DNA from: Salinibacterium sp. ZJ450 | GTDB lineage: Bacteria > Actinomycetota > Actinomycetes > Actinomycetales > Microbacteriaceae | Direction: 5' to 3' | DNA length: 64,000 nucleotides | Assembly (NCBI RefSeq): GCF_011751885.2 | Contig: NZ_CP061771.1 | Coordinates: forward strand, 2,790,001 to 2,854,000 | Part shown: positions 35,283 to 43,138 of the stretch, piece by piece | How the letters are laid out: the number at the start of each line of letters is the position of its first letter | Position numbering within the stretch: position 1 is the stretch's first letter | Position numbers and translations under genes: made by a program | Notes under the pieces: generated by a model | Told to the model about the DNA's origin: nothing | Seen by the model: only the letters and a program-made list of their open reading frames with translations | The model's database searches: none

Positions 35283-35354
35283 TGCCCCTGGAGGGACTCG
35301 AACCCCCAACCCTTTCCTTAGGACGGAACTGCTCTTCCATTGAGCTACAGAGGC
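35283..35354 (-). tRNA. tRNA-Arg (anticodon CCU)
   Basis: The reverse strand begins GCCTCTG, has the D-arm GCTC...GAGC, the anticodon loop GTCCTAA (anticodon CCT), and the T-arm GGGTTCGAGTCCC-like segment, closing with CAGGGGC and discriminator A. One acceptor pair is a T-G wobble, and the top anticodon-stem pair is G-A. The CCA end is not encoded. It decodes AGG. It lies at the right edge of the lower-GC island. The rest of 35106-35420 contains no gene I can support. Confidence 0.92.
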
Positions 35355-35390
35355 TGACCGGTTGAGTTTAGCGAAAGTACGGGGTGGGTG

Positions 35391-35426
35391 GGTTTCGAGA
35401 CGCTCGCTGGCGCTCGCTCCTCAACC
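35391..35426. repeat. Intergenic repeat string between tRNA and DUF1772 gene
   Basis: The string GTTTCGAGACGCTCGCTGGC followed by GCTCGCTCCTCAACC contains the direct repeat CGCTCGCT twice. Related strings (TTTCGACACGCTCG at 2256, CTCGGCACGCTCGCTCGACG at 6301) occur next to the 69-bp palindromes. I recognise this as a frequent intergenic sequence in Microbacteriaceae; only these partial relatives are visible here. It overlaps the stop codon of the DUF1772 gene. Confidence 0.5.
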
Positions 35427-35900
35427 AACGGAACTGGCGGCGAGGAGCGCGGCACCCGCCAGAGCGAAGGCTGCTCGTGCGTTGTTCGCTCGGGTCCAGG
35501 GGCGGTCGAAGGAGTGCCAGGCGGCATCCGCTGCCCCAGACGACACAGCGCTCACCCGGGCCAGCGCGTTGTTGCGCGGGACGTTTGCCACCACCGTCGT
35601 TACGAAGGAGGCCAGTGCTAGCGCCGAGCCGAGGGCCCGCGCTGGGTTCTCAGTGGCCTGGCCCGTGGCCAGCTCGGTGACCATCACCGCGGACGCCGCG
35701 GCCGCCCCACCGAAGAACACCACCATGAACGGGGCGCGCACCGCATGCTCGTTGATGCGCTGCATGCTGGCCACCGCCTCCGCGGCGGGCCGGGCCCGCA
35801 ACGCCGGCGAGACGATCGCCGAGAACGCCAGGTAGACGCCCCCGGCCGCCCCAGCGCCGACGGCGGCCGCCGCGGTCAGCGCCGTGGCGAGCGCACTCAT
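35421..35900 (-). CDS. DUF1772-type four-helix membrane protein
   Basis: A 159-residue protein with four hydrophobic segments and the DUF1772 (anthrone-oxygenase-like) pattern: GVYLAFSAIVSPAL, MQRINEHAV and FVTTVVANVPRNNALA. The ATG overlaps the stop of the upstream NmrA-like gene (ATGA), so the two are coupled. Members are often paired with NAD(P)-binding proteins and controlled by AraC-type regulators, as here. Function unknown. Confidence 0.8.
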   Translation of the reverse strand: MSALATALTAAAAVGAGAAGGVYLAFSAIVSPALRARPAAEAVASMQRINEHAVRAPFMVVFFGGAAAASAVMVTELATGQATENPARALGSALALASFVTTVVANVPRNNALARVSAVSSGAADAAWHSFDRPWTRANNARAAFALAGAALLAASSVG

Positions 35901-36739
35901 GAGGCCACCTGGCTTTCGACGTCCCAGACGCCGGTTGCCGCGGCGCGGCGCGCGTAGTCGGCGAAGTCGGTGGCGGGACGTCCCAGCGCGGCCTCGATGC
36001 CGTCGGTCAGCGACTCGTTGCGGCCGTCGAGGATCGACTCGAACAGCTCGGCGAGCGGCGCGGCCTCCTCGTGCGGGATGCCGTCGGCGGCGACGTCGGC
36101 GACGAATTCGTCCGGTGTGCCGGGCACGTACTCGATGGTGCGGCCTGTCGCGCGGGAGAGTTCGTCCGCGACATCCGTCAGCGACAGCAGTCGCGGCCCG
36201 GTCAGTTCGTAGACGCGCCCCGCGTGCCCCTCGTCGACGAGCGCCGTGGTGGCGACGTCGGCAAGGTCGTCGAGGTCGACGAACGGCTCGCGCACGGTGC
36301 CGGCGGGCAGCACCAGGCGTCCGCGCAGTACCGGGCCGAGCAGGAAGTGCTCGCTGAAGTTCTGCGCGAACCAGGAGGAGCGCACGACCGTCCAATCATC
36401 CGTCGACTGCTGGATCGCCTGCTCGCTGGCGAGCGCTCCCTCCTCGCCGCGGCCGGACAGGATGACGAGTCGGCGCACGTCGCGGCGGCGGGCGTGCTCG
36501 GCGAAGTCGGCGATCAGGTCGGAGACGCCGGGGAAGGCGAGGTCGGGCGAGTAGCAGACATAGGCGGCGGAAACGCCGGTGAGGGCGGCATCCCAGGTGG
36601 ACGCGTCATCCCAGTCGAAGGGCTGGGCGGCGGAGCGGGATCCGATGCGCGTGGGGATGCCACGCGCCTGAAGGCGGTTGACGATGCGCTGGCCGGTGCG
36701 GCCGGTGCCGCCGAGAACGAGGACGGTGTTTTCTGTCAT
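35897..36739 (-). CDS. NmrA-like NAD(P)-binding protein
   Basis: About 280 residues from ATG 36739; a TTG four codons upstream is an alternative. The NmrA/quinone-reductase-like motif VLVLGGTGRTGQRIVNRLQARG binds the dinucleotide; RIGSR follows. The central block TVVRSSWFAQNFSEHFLL and VDLDDLADVATTAL are typical of the HSCARG/QorB group. It may be a redox sensor or an NAD(P)H-quinone reductase. It is divergent from the AraC regulator and coupled to the DUF1772 protein. Confidence 0.82.
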   Translation of the reverse strand: MTENTVLVLGGTGRTGQRIVNRLQARGIPTRIGSRSAAQPFDWDDASTWDAALTGVSAAYVCYSPDLAFPGVSDLIADFAEHARRRDVRRLVILSGRGEEGALASEQAIQQSTDDWTVVRSSWFAQNFSEHFLLGPVLRGRLVLPAGTVREPFVDLDDLADVATTALVDEGHAGRVYELTGPRLLSLTDVADELSRATGRTIEYVPGTPDEFVADVAADGIPHEEAAPLAELFESILDGRNESLTDGIEAALGRPATDFADYARRAAATGVWDVESQVAS

Positions 36740-36820
36740 GCCTCTACCCAATCAACACCGGACCAGATGCTGAATAGCTCAGGGTGTCGGTTTCATACGC
36801 AATCGTCTAGAGTCGGTCGC

Positions 36821-37768
36821 ATGGACCCGCTCAGCCACCTCCTCACCGGCCCCCGCGCGCAACGCGCCTTCGCCCTCCGCGTCGTGATGGACCCGCCGTG
36901 GGGCATCGACGTGCAAGACCAGGCGCCGCTCACCCTGATCGCGATGGTCTCCGGCACCGCATGGCTGACCGGCCCGAATCCGGTCGCGCTCGAGGCCGGC
37001 GACGTCGCCATCATGCGCGGACCCACCCCGTACACGGTCGCCGACAGCCCGGACCGCGCGGCCGGCATCATCATCCACCCCGACCAGCGCTGCACGACGG
37101 TCGCCGGCGAGAGCGTCAGCCTCAGCATGAGCCGCGGCCTGCGCACCTGGGGCAACGCCGCCAGCGGGCAGACCACGATGCTGATCGGCACCTACCAAAG
37201 CGACGCCCAGATCGGCGCCACGGTGGCCGCGTCGCTTCCGGATGTCGCGGTCATCCCCGTCGGCTCGCTCGACCCTGCGCTGCTGCGGCTGCTCGACGCC
37301 GAGATCAGCACCGACGACCCCGGTCAGGGCGGCACCGTCGACCGCCTGCTCGACATCGTGCTGGTGCACGCCATGCGGGCGTGGGCGCACGAGCATCCGG
37401 ATGCCGCGTCGGGATGGCTCGCCGGAACCCGCGACCCCCTCGTGGCCAACGCCCTCGACCTGCTGCACGACGCCCCGGCCGCGGACTGGACCATCGACAG
37501 CCTCGCCGCCCGTCTGGCCGTGTCGCGGGCGACGCTGGCGCACCGCTTCCGCGCCGCGGTCGGCGAACCGCCGATGGGCTACCTGACCAGATGGCGGATG
37601 CTGCTGGCCAGCGAGTTGCTCGCCAACCCGGCCCTGACCACCGCCGCGATCGCCGACCGGGTCGGTTACGGCAGCCCGTTCGCGTTGAGCACCGCGTTCA
37701 AGCGGCAGTTCGGCGCCAGCCCGACGGAGTATCGGCGCGGACTGGCGGGCGCGGCGCGGAGTGCGTAA
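36821..37768 (+). CDS. AraC-family regulator with cupin N-domain
   Basis: A 315-residue regulator from ATG 36821. The N-terminal cupin_6-type effector domain (LTLIAMVSGTAWLTG, LEAGDVAIMRGPTPY) is joined to a C-terminal double helix-turn-helix (WTIDSLAARLAVSRATLAHR and TTAAIADRVGYGSPFALSTA). It is divergent, with an 81-bp gap, from the NmrA-DUF1772 pair, which it most likely controls. This arrangement is recurrent in actinobacteria. Confidence 0.88.
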   Translation: MDPLSHLLTGPRAQRAFALRVVMDPPWGIDVQDQAPLTLIAMVSGTAWLTGPNPVALEAGDVAIMRGPTPYTVADSPDRAAGIIIHPDQRCTTVAGESVSLSMSRGLRTWGNAASGQTTMLIGTYQSDAQIGATVAASLPDVAVIPVGSLDPALLRLLDAEISTDDPGQGGTVDRLLDIVLVHAMRAWAHEHPDAASGWLAGTRDPLVANALDLLHDAPAADWTIDSLAARLAVSRATLAHRFRAAVGEPPMGYLTRWRMLLASELLANPALTTAAIADRVGYGSPFALSTAFKRQFGASPTEYRRGLAGAARSA

Positions 37769-37792
37769 GCCTCGACGCAGTTCCGATCCGCG

Positions 37793-38386
37793 TCATCCGT
37801 TCGTGAAGTCCGGCGCCACCACAGCCGGAACCACGAACTGCCGGACGAAGGACCGGATCCGGGTAAGGGAGTCCTCGTCGTCGTCGAAGCGGGTGATGAA
37901 CATGATTTCGAGGTGGGTGATCCAGTCGGACAATTCCCGTCGATCGAGGCCTTGTCTCAGCTCGCCCGTCCTCTCGGCATCGTCGAGGATCGGGTTCCAC
38001 AGTTCGGCCGTCAGATCCTCGGAGAGAGTCGAGCTCCCCTTCTCAGCGGACATGAGGCGCGGATCTGTGGCGACCAGGTGCACGAACGGATCTGCATTGC
38101 TCCGACGCACGTCCTCGACGATTCCCTCTTCGAGCCGCTCAGCGAAAGACGACCACCGCGTCAGCCACTTCCGGTTGTCCTCGAGGTAGCGGGCGGAGCG
38201 CCGACGGATCCACGCCTCGACCAGGCCGTCGCGACCGGAGAAGTACCGGTACACGGTCGCCCGGGAGACTCCCGCCTGCTGCGCCACGTCGTCCATCGTG
38301 GTCTTCGAGACCCCGTAGCGGAGGAAGCACTGCTCAGTGGAATCCAGGATGCGCTCCACCGCTGCAGAGGCATCGGGAGTGGACAT
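37793..38386 (-). CDS. TetR-family repressor next to the GMC oxidoreductase
   Basis: A 197-residue repressor. The N-terminal helix-turn-helix is TTMDDVAQQAGVSRATVYRYF (about 28-48, quoted here as TTMDDVAQQAGVSRA); the C-terminal ligand domain is all-helical. It is divergent from the choline-dehydrogenase-like gene. The 141-bp gap contains the palindrome TGAGACAT-N10-ATGTCTCA (38479-38504), the probable operator, close to the GMC start. Confidence 0.88.
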   Translation of the reverse strand: MSTPDASAAVERILDSTEQCFLRYGVSKTTMDDVAQQAGVSRATVYRYFSGRDGLVEAWIRRRSARYLEDNRKWLTRWSSFAERLEEGIVEDVRRSNADPFVHLVATDPRLMSAEKGSSTLSEDLTAELWNPILDDAERTGELRQGLDRRELSDWITHLEIMFITRFDDDEDSLTRIRSFVRQFVVPAVVAPDFTNG

Positions 38387-38478
38387 GGGGGAAGTCTAGA
38401 TGCGCCGTCTCGGGCAGCGCCGCAGGGCGCGGGAATCCTTTCCGGGTTGACCGGGTTACATATGATGACATGCGACGC

Positions 38479-38504
38479 TGAGACATTCCCTGTTTTATGT
38501 CTCA
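38479..38504. promoter_or_regulatory. Probable TetR operator upstream of GMC oxidoreductase
   Basis: Perfect 8-bp arms TGAGACAT and ATGTCTCA with a 10-bp spacer, ending 23 bases before the GTG start. Position and length suit a TetR dimer blocking transcription. Confidence 0.7.
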
Positions 38505-38527
38505 CAGCAGCGACAGAGGAGTTCATC

Positions 38528-40135
38528 GTGGTAAAGCAAGCAACTGAGTACGACTACATCGTCGTCGGAGCCGGATCGGCGGGCGCGATCGTCGCGACCC
38601 GCCTGAGCGAGGATCCCAAGAAATCCGTCCTCTTACTGGAGGCCGGCCCCGCAGACCGCAGCATGTGGTCGCGCATCCCGCTGGGCTTTGCCAAGATCCT
38701 CTTCAACAAGAAGTACATGTGGTTCGACCACCAGACCGAGCCTGAGCCGCACCTCAACAACAAGCGGTACGCACTGCCGCACGGCAAGCTGGTCGGCGGC
38801 TCTAGCGCCATCAACGGCCTCGTGCACGTCCGCGGCGTCCCCCTGGACTACAGCACCTGGGAATCCCAGGGCGCCAAGGGGTGGGGCTACCACGACGTGC
38901 TTCCGTACTTCAAGAAGTCCGAGCGCGACCACCGAGGCGCCGGCAAGTTCCACGGCGACGACGGCCCCCTCGGCATCGAGCTCGCCCGGTGGCAGAACCC
39001 GCTCGCGGACACGTTCTTCGACGCGACATCCCGCAGCCTCGGGGTTCCGAAGAACAACGACTTCAACGGCGCCGATACCGAGGGCACCGGCTACTGGGAC
39101 CTGGCCTCCTGGAACGGCAAGCGCTCCTCGACATCCCTGAACTACATCCACCCGAACCGCAAGCGCCCCAATCTCACTGTGCTCACCGGCGCGCTGACGA
39201 CCAAGGTGGAGTTCGACGGCACGACCGCGACGGGTGTCATCTACGAGCGCGACGGGCAGACTGTCCGGGCGTCGGCAAAGCGAGAGGTCATCCTCAGCGC
39301 CGGCGCGCTGCAGACGCCCCAGCTGTTGCAGATCTCCGGAGTCGGCCCCGCTGGCCTTCTCCGCGAGCATGGCATCGACCTGGTGCATGACCTGCCGGGG
39401 GTAGGCGAGAACCTGATGGACCACGTGCAGGTCGGCCGGAAATACACGACCTCCAGCGAGTGGACGCTGAACCAGAAGGCCGGCAACATCATCAAGCAAG
39501 GCCTGACCGGCATCGGCTACTTCGCCGGCAAGCGCAACGGGCCGCTGACCATCGGCGCTTCCCTGGGCGGCGCGTACCTCAAGACCCAGCCGGGCGCCGA
39601 GGCACCGGACCTGCACCTGCACTTCCTGCCGTTCATGCCGGCCGAGGCGGGATGGGGCCTGGCGAAGTTCTCCGGCTTCCGCATTGGGATGTACCAGAAC
39701 CGCCCGCTCAGCCGGGGCACCATGCACATCACCTCGGCGGATCCGAAGGTCAGCCCGGCATTCCTCTTCAACCATCTGTCAGAGGAGGAGGACGTGCGCA
39801 CCATCATGGCCGGTATGAAGATCGCGACGCAGATCGTCGACGCGATGCCGTCCAACCTTGACATCAAGGAAATCGCCCCCGGCCCGGTGGGTGACACCGA
39901 CGAGGGACTGCTCAACTACATCCGGACGACGGCGGATACCGGATTCCACTATTCCGGCACCGCCCGGATGGGCACGGACGCCATGGCCGTGGTGGATCCC
40001 GAACTCCGCGTCCGCGGGGTTAATGGGCTGCGCGTCATCGATGCCTCGGTCATGCCGACGATTGTCTCCGGCAACATCAACGCCGCCGTCATCATGATCG
40101 GCGAGAAGGGCGCGGACTTGGTGAAGGCCGGCTAA
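38528..40135 (+). CDS. GMC-family FAD oxidoreductase (choline-dehydrogenase-like)
   Basis: A 535-residue flavoprotein starting at GTG with GAGGAG seven bases upstream. The FAD motif is YIVVGAGSAGAIVATRLSED (10-29), the GMC signature GKLVGGSSAINGLVHVRG near 86-103, and the second signature AGALQTPQLLQISGVGP near 260-276. The catalytic region FHYSGTARMGTD carries His but not the longer YHPxGT form. It oxidises an alcohol, such as choline or an aliphatic or polyethylene-glycol alcohol. No betaine aldehyde dehydrogenase is adjacent, so choline is not assured. Confidence 0.88.
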   Translation: MVKQATEYDYIVVGAGSAGAIVATRLSEDPKKSVLLLEAGPADRSMWSRIPLGFAKILFNKKYMWFDHQTEPEPHLNNKRYALPHGKLVGGSSAINGLVHVRGVPLDYSTWESQGAKGWGYHDVLPYFKKSERDHRGAGKFHGDDGPLGIELARWQNPLADTFFDATSRSLGVPKNNDFNGADTEGTGYWDLASWNGKRSSTSLNYIHPNRKRPNLTVLTGALTTKVEFDGTTATGVIYERDGQTVRASAKREVILSAGALQTPQLLQISGVGPAGLLREHGIDLVHDLPGVGENLMDHVQVGRKYTTSSEWTLNQKAGNIIKQGLTGIGYFAGKRNGPLTIGASLGGAYLKTQPGAEAPDLHLHFLPFMPAEAGWGLAKFSGFRIGMYQNRPLSRGTMHITSADPKVSPAFLFNHLSEEEDVRTIMAGMKIATQIVDAMPSNLDIKEIAPGPVGDTDEGLLNYIRTTADTGFHYSGTARMGTDAMAVVDPELRVRGVNGLRVIDASVMPTIVSGNINAAVIMIGEKGADLVKAG

Positions 40136-40160
40136 CCCGGAACTAGCCCATTCGCGCGGC

Positions 40161-40206
40161 CCGCGATTGACGTATGTCACTGCAGAGTGACATACGTCAA
40201 TCGCGG
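40161..40206. terminator. Perfect 21-bp-arm hairpin between convergent genes
   Basis: Arms 40161-40181 and 40186-40206 are perfect complements with loop GCAG; the core is TGTCACTGCAGAGTGACA. It lies 25 bases after the GMC stop and 52 bases before the stop of the convergent gene, so it could end both transcripts. A related core, TGTCACT-N4-GGTGACA, occurs at 63601. Confidence 0.85.
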
Positions 40207-40258
40207 AGGTTCGCTCGGGACGGTGTGGCTGCGGGCGGCAATCAGAGGCGCGAGTGGC

Positions 40259-40723
40259 CTATCGGCCTTCGACATCCGTGCGCGCCACGACCAGCCAACA
40301 CAGCGCGGCAACCACGAGGCCAACGGCGGCACCGGTCAGTAGCCACGGACCCGGATCCGGCGCCGTCAGCGGGTCCGTGATTCCGCGCTGACCGTACACG
40401 GAGCCGGTCACCCCGATCGCGAGCAGGCAGGCGAGAAATGGGGCGGAGACGATCAGGATGCGGGCGCCGACCAAGCTGCTCGAGTGGCCTGCCACCACCG
40501 AACCGGTGATGAACGCCGAGTACAGCGCGACGATGCCCAGCGGAAGCAGAATGCTCAGCCAGACGCTCGAGGTCTGGCTGACTCCGTCTGCGTTCCACTG
40601 GGTCGCAACCTCGGAGGGCAACTCCGGCAGCCAGGAGATCATCACGATCGAGGCGGTCGCCGCGATGACCACGGGCAGCGCGACTCCCACTACGAGCAGT
40701 CGCTGGTTTCGGGTACCGATCAT
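40259..40723 (-). CDS. DUF1648-like membrane protein
   Basis: About 154 residues from ATG 40723 (GAGGG nine bases upstream). Four hydrophobic segments are visible. The loop after helix 1 (LPELPSEVATQWNADGVSQTS) matches the DUF1648/SdpI-type PxxIPxHWN-xxG pattern. Such proteins include SdpI immunity proteins and many membrane proteins of unknown role. It is 25 bp downstream of the SRPBCC gene on the same strand. Confidence 0.75.
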   Translation of the reverse strand: MIGTRNQRLLVVGVALPVVIAATASIVMISWLPELPSEVATQWNADGVSQTSSVWLSILLPLGIVALYSAFITGSVVAGHSSSLVGARILIVSAPFLACLLAIGVTGSVYGQRGITDPLTAPDPGPWLLTGAAVGLVVAALCWLVVARTDVEGR

Positions 40724-40748
40724 CGCTCGTGCCCTCGTCGGGAGGACG

Positions 40749-41456
40749 CTAGCTGGTGGCATCCGATCGCACCGGGTGCGCCTCGGCGCGCTCCTTGATT
40801 CCCAGCAGCATCTTGCGTTCCATCATGTACTGGCCCGGTTCGAGCATCGCGTGCACCGCGGCGCCGATCAGCGGGGAGTCGTAGGCGACGCGGGTGCGAG
40901 TGAGCAGCCGCGTGGATGTCTCGCCCACCGGCTTCAGCACGAAGGTCCACGACACGTCGATGGGGCGTTCCGGGCGCGCGGCGGTTGCGCTGACGAACTT
41001 GCCAGTGGACGCGTCCATCGTGCCGCCGAGCGACAGCACAGAGTTGGGTTCCAGCATCCGCACCGGAATGCCCTCGTTGTTCTCGCCCCAGGGGATCACG
41101 TCACCGACATTCAGCTGCTGGAACTCCGGCAGGATCTTGCGCGACCGCGCGGGGTCAACTCCGGCGATTTTCTCGCTCTGGTCATACGAGTAGAAGCCCG
41201 CTCGGCCGTAACCCATCTGCACGAGCCACGGCCACACCTCGGCCGGTGTCGCGCGGATCGTGACGGCCCGCGTCGTGGTCATCTTCGGCTGCCGAACCAA
41301 CTCATCGCCGGGCAGAACGGCCGACACTTCCGCGTCCTCGCTCCCCCACCGCACCTGCTTGGGTCGGAAATACTTCACATAGGCAGCGCCCGCGATGATT
41401 GGGATCGCGATAAGGGCGAGCGCCCTCCCTGCCGAGCCTCTGGATGAACCACTCAT
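40749..41456 (-). CDS. SRPBCC-family protein with N-terminal membrane anchor
   Basis: About 235 residues from ATG 41456 (GAGG six bases upstream). One helix (about 13-30) precedes a START/SRPBCC-like domain: VTIRATPAEVWPWLVQMGYGRAG, then SWTFVLKPVGETSTRLLTRTR. This fold binds hydrophobic ligands in polyketide cyclases and similar proteins. The role here is unknown; operon with the DUF1648-like gene is probable. Confidence 0.8.
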   Translation of the reverse strand: MSGSSRGSAGRALALIAIPIIAGAAYVKYFRPKQVRWGSEDAEVSAVLPGDELVRQPKMTTTRAVTIRATPAEVWPWLVQMGYGRAGFYSYDQSEKIAGVDPARSRKILPEFQQLNVGDVIPWGENNEGIPVRMLEPNSVLSLGGTMDASTGKFVSATAARPERPIDVSWTFVLKPVGETSTRLLTRTRVAYDSPLIGAAVHAMLEPGQYMMERKMLLGIKERAEAHPVRSDATS

Positions 41457-41550
41457 GACTGACCTCATTTCGCCGTTTCGCAAACCCTAACCTGCACTGC
41501 AGGGCTGCGACCAGCCCAAACGGTGAGCGGAATCCTCCGCCCTCGCAGGG

Positions 41551-42462
41551 TTACCCGGCAGCGCCCTCGCGATACGTGGGGAACCGTGGCATCCAGCCCA
41601 GCTCGGCTTTCGCCTTCGCGTTCGACACCCGCATCGATACCTCGCCGAGCACCGCGGCGCCGTACGGGGCGGCGAGTTCCAGCACCCCGGTCGGCAGCGG
41701 CAGCGGATGCGGGGCGTGGTGCGCGTCGGCGATCGCGGTGACCAGGTCGCGGAAGGTTGCGGGCAGATCGTCGACGATGTTGTAGGCCTGCCCGCCGATC
41801 CCGCGCTCCAGCGCGGCGACGGTGGCGGCAGCGGCATCCTCGTGGTGGATGAACGGCAACTCGCCGCCGTGCCGTGCCACCGGCAGCGCATGCTTGCGCA
41901 GCATGGACACCACCCTGTTGGTATCGCTTGGCGCGCCGTAGAACAGTCCGTAGCGAAGGGCGATCCCCTCGATTCCCTCGGCGGTCATAGCCTGCTGCTC
42001 GGTATCAACCATCGCCGACACGTGCACGTCGAACTCGGTGCCGTGCATCACCCCGAAGGGCGATTGCTCGGTGAGCACCTCGGTGCCGTGATCGGCGAAG
42101 CCGTACCCGAACACGATGGACTGGGTGAGGAACCTGCCGGCGCCGGTCGCCCGGGCCACCTCGACCAGGTGCGTGGTGCCGACCGACCGCAGCGTGTTGG
42201 TGGCGGCCATGTGGCGGTGCTGTAGCGGCAGCTTCTTCAAAGAGGTGAGTTCGTTTATGACCGCGTCAAAATGGTGGCCGTCGACCGCGGCCAGCAGCGC
42301 GTCGCGGTCCAACACGTCGACGATCAGCGGGGTGACGCCGAGTTGCCGCATGCGATCGCTCCCCGATCGCCCGAGTCCGGTGACGTCGTGGCCGGCCGCG
42401 ACCAGCTGCCTGATCAATGGGGCTCCCAGGGTGCCGGATGCCCCGGCGAGCAGAACTCTCAT
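41551..42462 (-). CDS. NAD-dependent epimerase/dehydratase family protein
   Basis: A 303-residue extended-SDR protein. The motif VLLAGASGTLGAPLIRQLVAAG (3-24; begins VLLAGASGTLG) binds NAD(P). GLGRSGSDRMRQLG and VDVLDRDALLAAVDGH follow the usual layout. The active-site tyrosine motif is replaced or weak (ALRYGLFYGAPSD is the downstream signature). It could act on a sugar nucleotide or be an atypical reductase; no sugar cluster is adjacent. Confidence 0.82.
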   Translation of the reverse strand: MRVLLAGASGTLGAPLIRQLVAAGHDVTGLGRSGSDRMRQLGVTPLIVDVLDRDALLAAVDGHHFDAVINELTSLKKLPLQHRHMAATNTLRSVGTTHLVEVARATGAGRFLTQSIVFGYGFADHGTEVLTEQSPFGVMHGTEFDVHVSAMVDTEQQAMTAEGIEGIALRYGLFYGAPSDTNRVVSMLRKHALPVARHGGELPFIHHEDAAAATVAALERGIGGQAYNIVDDLPATFRDLVTAIADAHHAPHPLPLPTGVLELAAPYGAAVLGEVSMRVSNAKAKAELGWMPRFPTYREGAAG

Positions 42463-42525
42463 GTCACCGCCCTTTCACCTGTCCCGTGTCCCCTGTTGCT
42501 CAGTCTGGCGAAGAAGTCCGCACCT

Positions 42526-42553
42526 CACCAGTGCCCCGGCACCAGTGCCCCGG
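42526..42553. repeat. Tandem 14-bp duplication
   Basis: CACCAGTGCCCCGG occurs twice with no gap in the intergenic region between the epimerase and VOC genes. Probably slippage; no function evident. Confidence 0.85.
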
Positions 42554-42667
42554 CGCTGTGCGGTCGGGCCCCAAGCCGACCCCTAGAACTCGGAGCACCC
42601 AGTGGCTACTGTCGGGCGGAGTGCAGAAATTCCGGCCGGGCGGCAGTCGCCGCGGATTGGGCAGCTC

Positions 42668-43099
42668 ATGAACTCGTCACTGAAACTCCACGGGATCGCC
42701 ACGGTCAACCTCTGGGCTGCGGACATTCCAGCCGCACAGCAGTGGTACTCCCAGATCTTCGGCATCGAGCCGTACTTCGTGCGACCGCCGGCGCCTGAGC
42801 CGCCGGCGTACATCGAGTACCGGGTCGGCGATTACAGCCAGGAACTCGGCATCGTCGACAGCAAGTACGCCCTGCCGGGCACGGCAGGCAGCCCCGCCGG
42901 CGCCGTCGTGTACTGGCACGTCGACGACGTGCCAGCCGCCGTGCAGCGGCTGGTCTCGATGGGCGCGACGGAACGGGAGGCGCCCGCCGATCGGGGCGAG
43001 GGGTTCATCACCGCAACCGTCGTCGACCCGTTCGGCAACATCCTGGGCGTCATGTTCAACCCGCACTATCTGGAGGTTCGGGCAGGCCAGGCGCTCTAG
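42668..43099 (+). CDS. VOC (glyoxalase/bleomycin-resistance fold) protein
   Basis: A 143-residue protein from ATG 42668. Two beta-alpha-beta-beta-beta modules are visible: TVNLWAADIPAAQQWYSQIFG and YWHVDDVPAAVQRLVSMGAT. It ends with the family-typical TATVVDPFGNILGVMFNP. Possible metal ligands are His9 region and the C-terminal Asp/Asn. VOC proteins include glyoxalases, extradiol dioxygenases and drug-binding proteins; which one cannot be told. The start lacks a clear ribosome site. Confidence 0.82.
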   Translation: MNSSLKLHGIATVNLWAADIPAAQQWYSQIFGIEPYFVRPPAPEPPAYIEYRVGDYSQELGIVDSKYALPGTAGSPAGAVVYWHVDDVPAAVQRLVSMGATEREAPADRGEGFITATVVDPFGNILGVMFNPHYLEVRAGQAL

Positions 43100-43138
43100 C
43101 GGTAGTCGCCACGCTCGACTCGACCTAGGCTCGAACCC

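Noticed and set aside
35283-35354. tRNA-Arg 3' end as an att site for the ABC-3C island
   Set aside because: I found no second copy of the tRNA 3' sequence near 31.2 kb and no integrase gene; the idea is kept only as an island hypothesis.
38447-38466. TTGACC and TATGAT as a -35/-10 promoter for the GMC gene
   Set aside because: The spacer is only eight bases, far from the usual 16-18.
38528-40135. Calling the GMC protein BetA (choline dehydrogenase) outright
   Set aside because: No betaine aldehyde dehydrogenase or choline transporter is adjacent, and the GMC family has many alcohol substrates.
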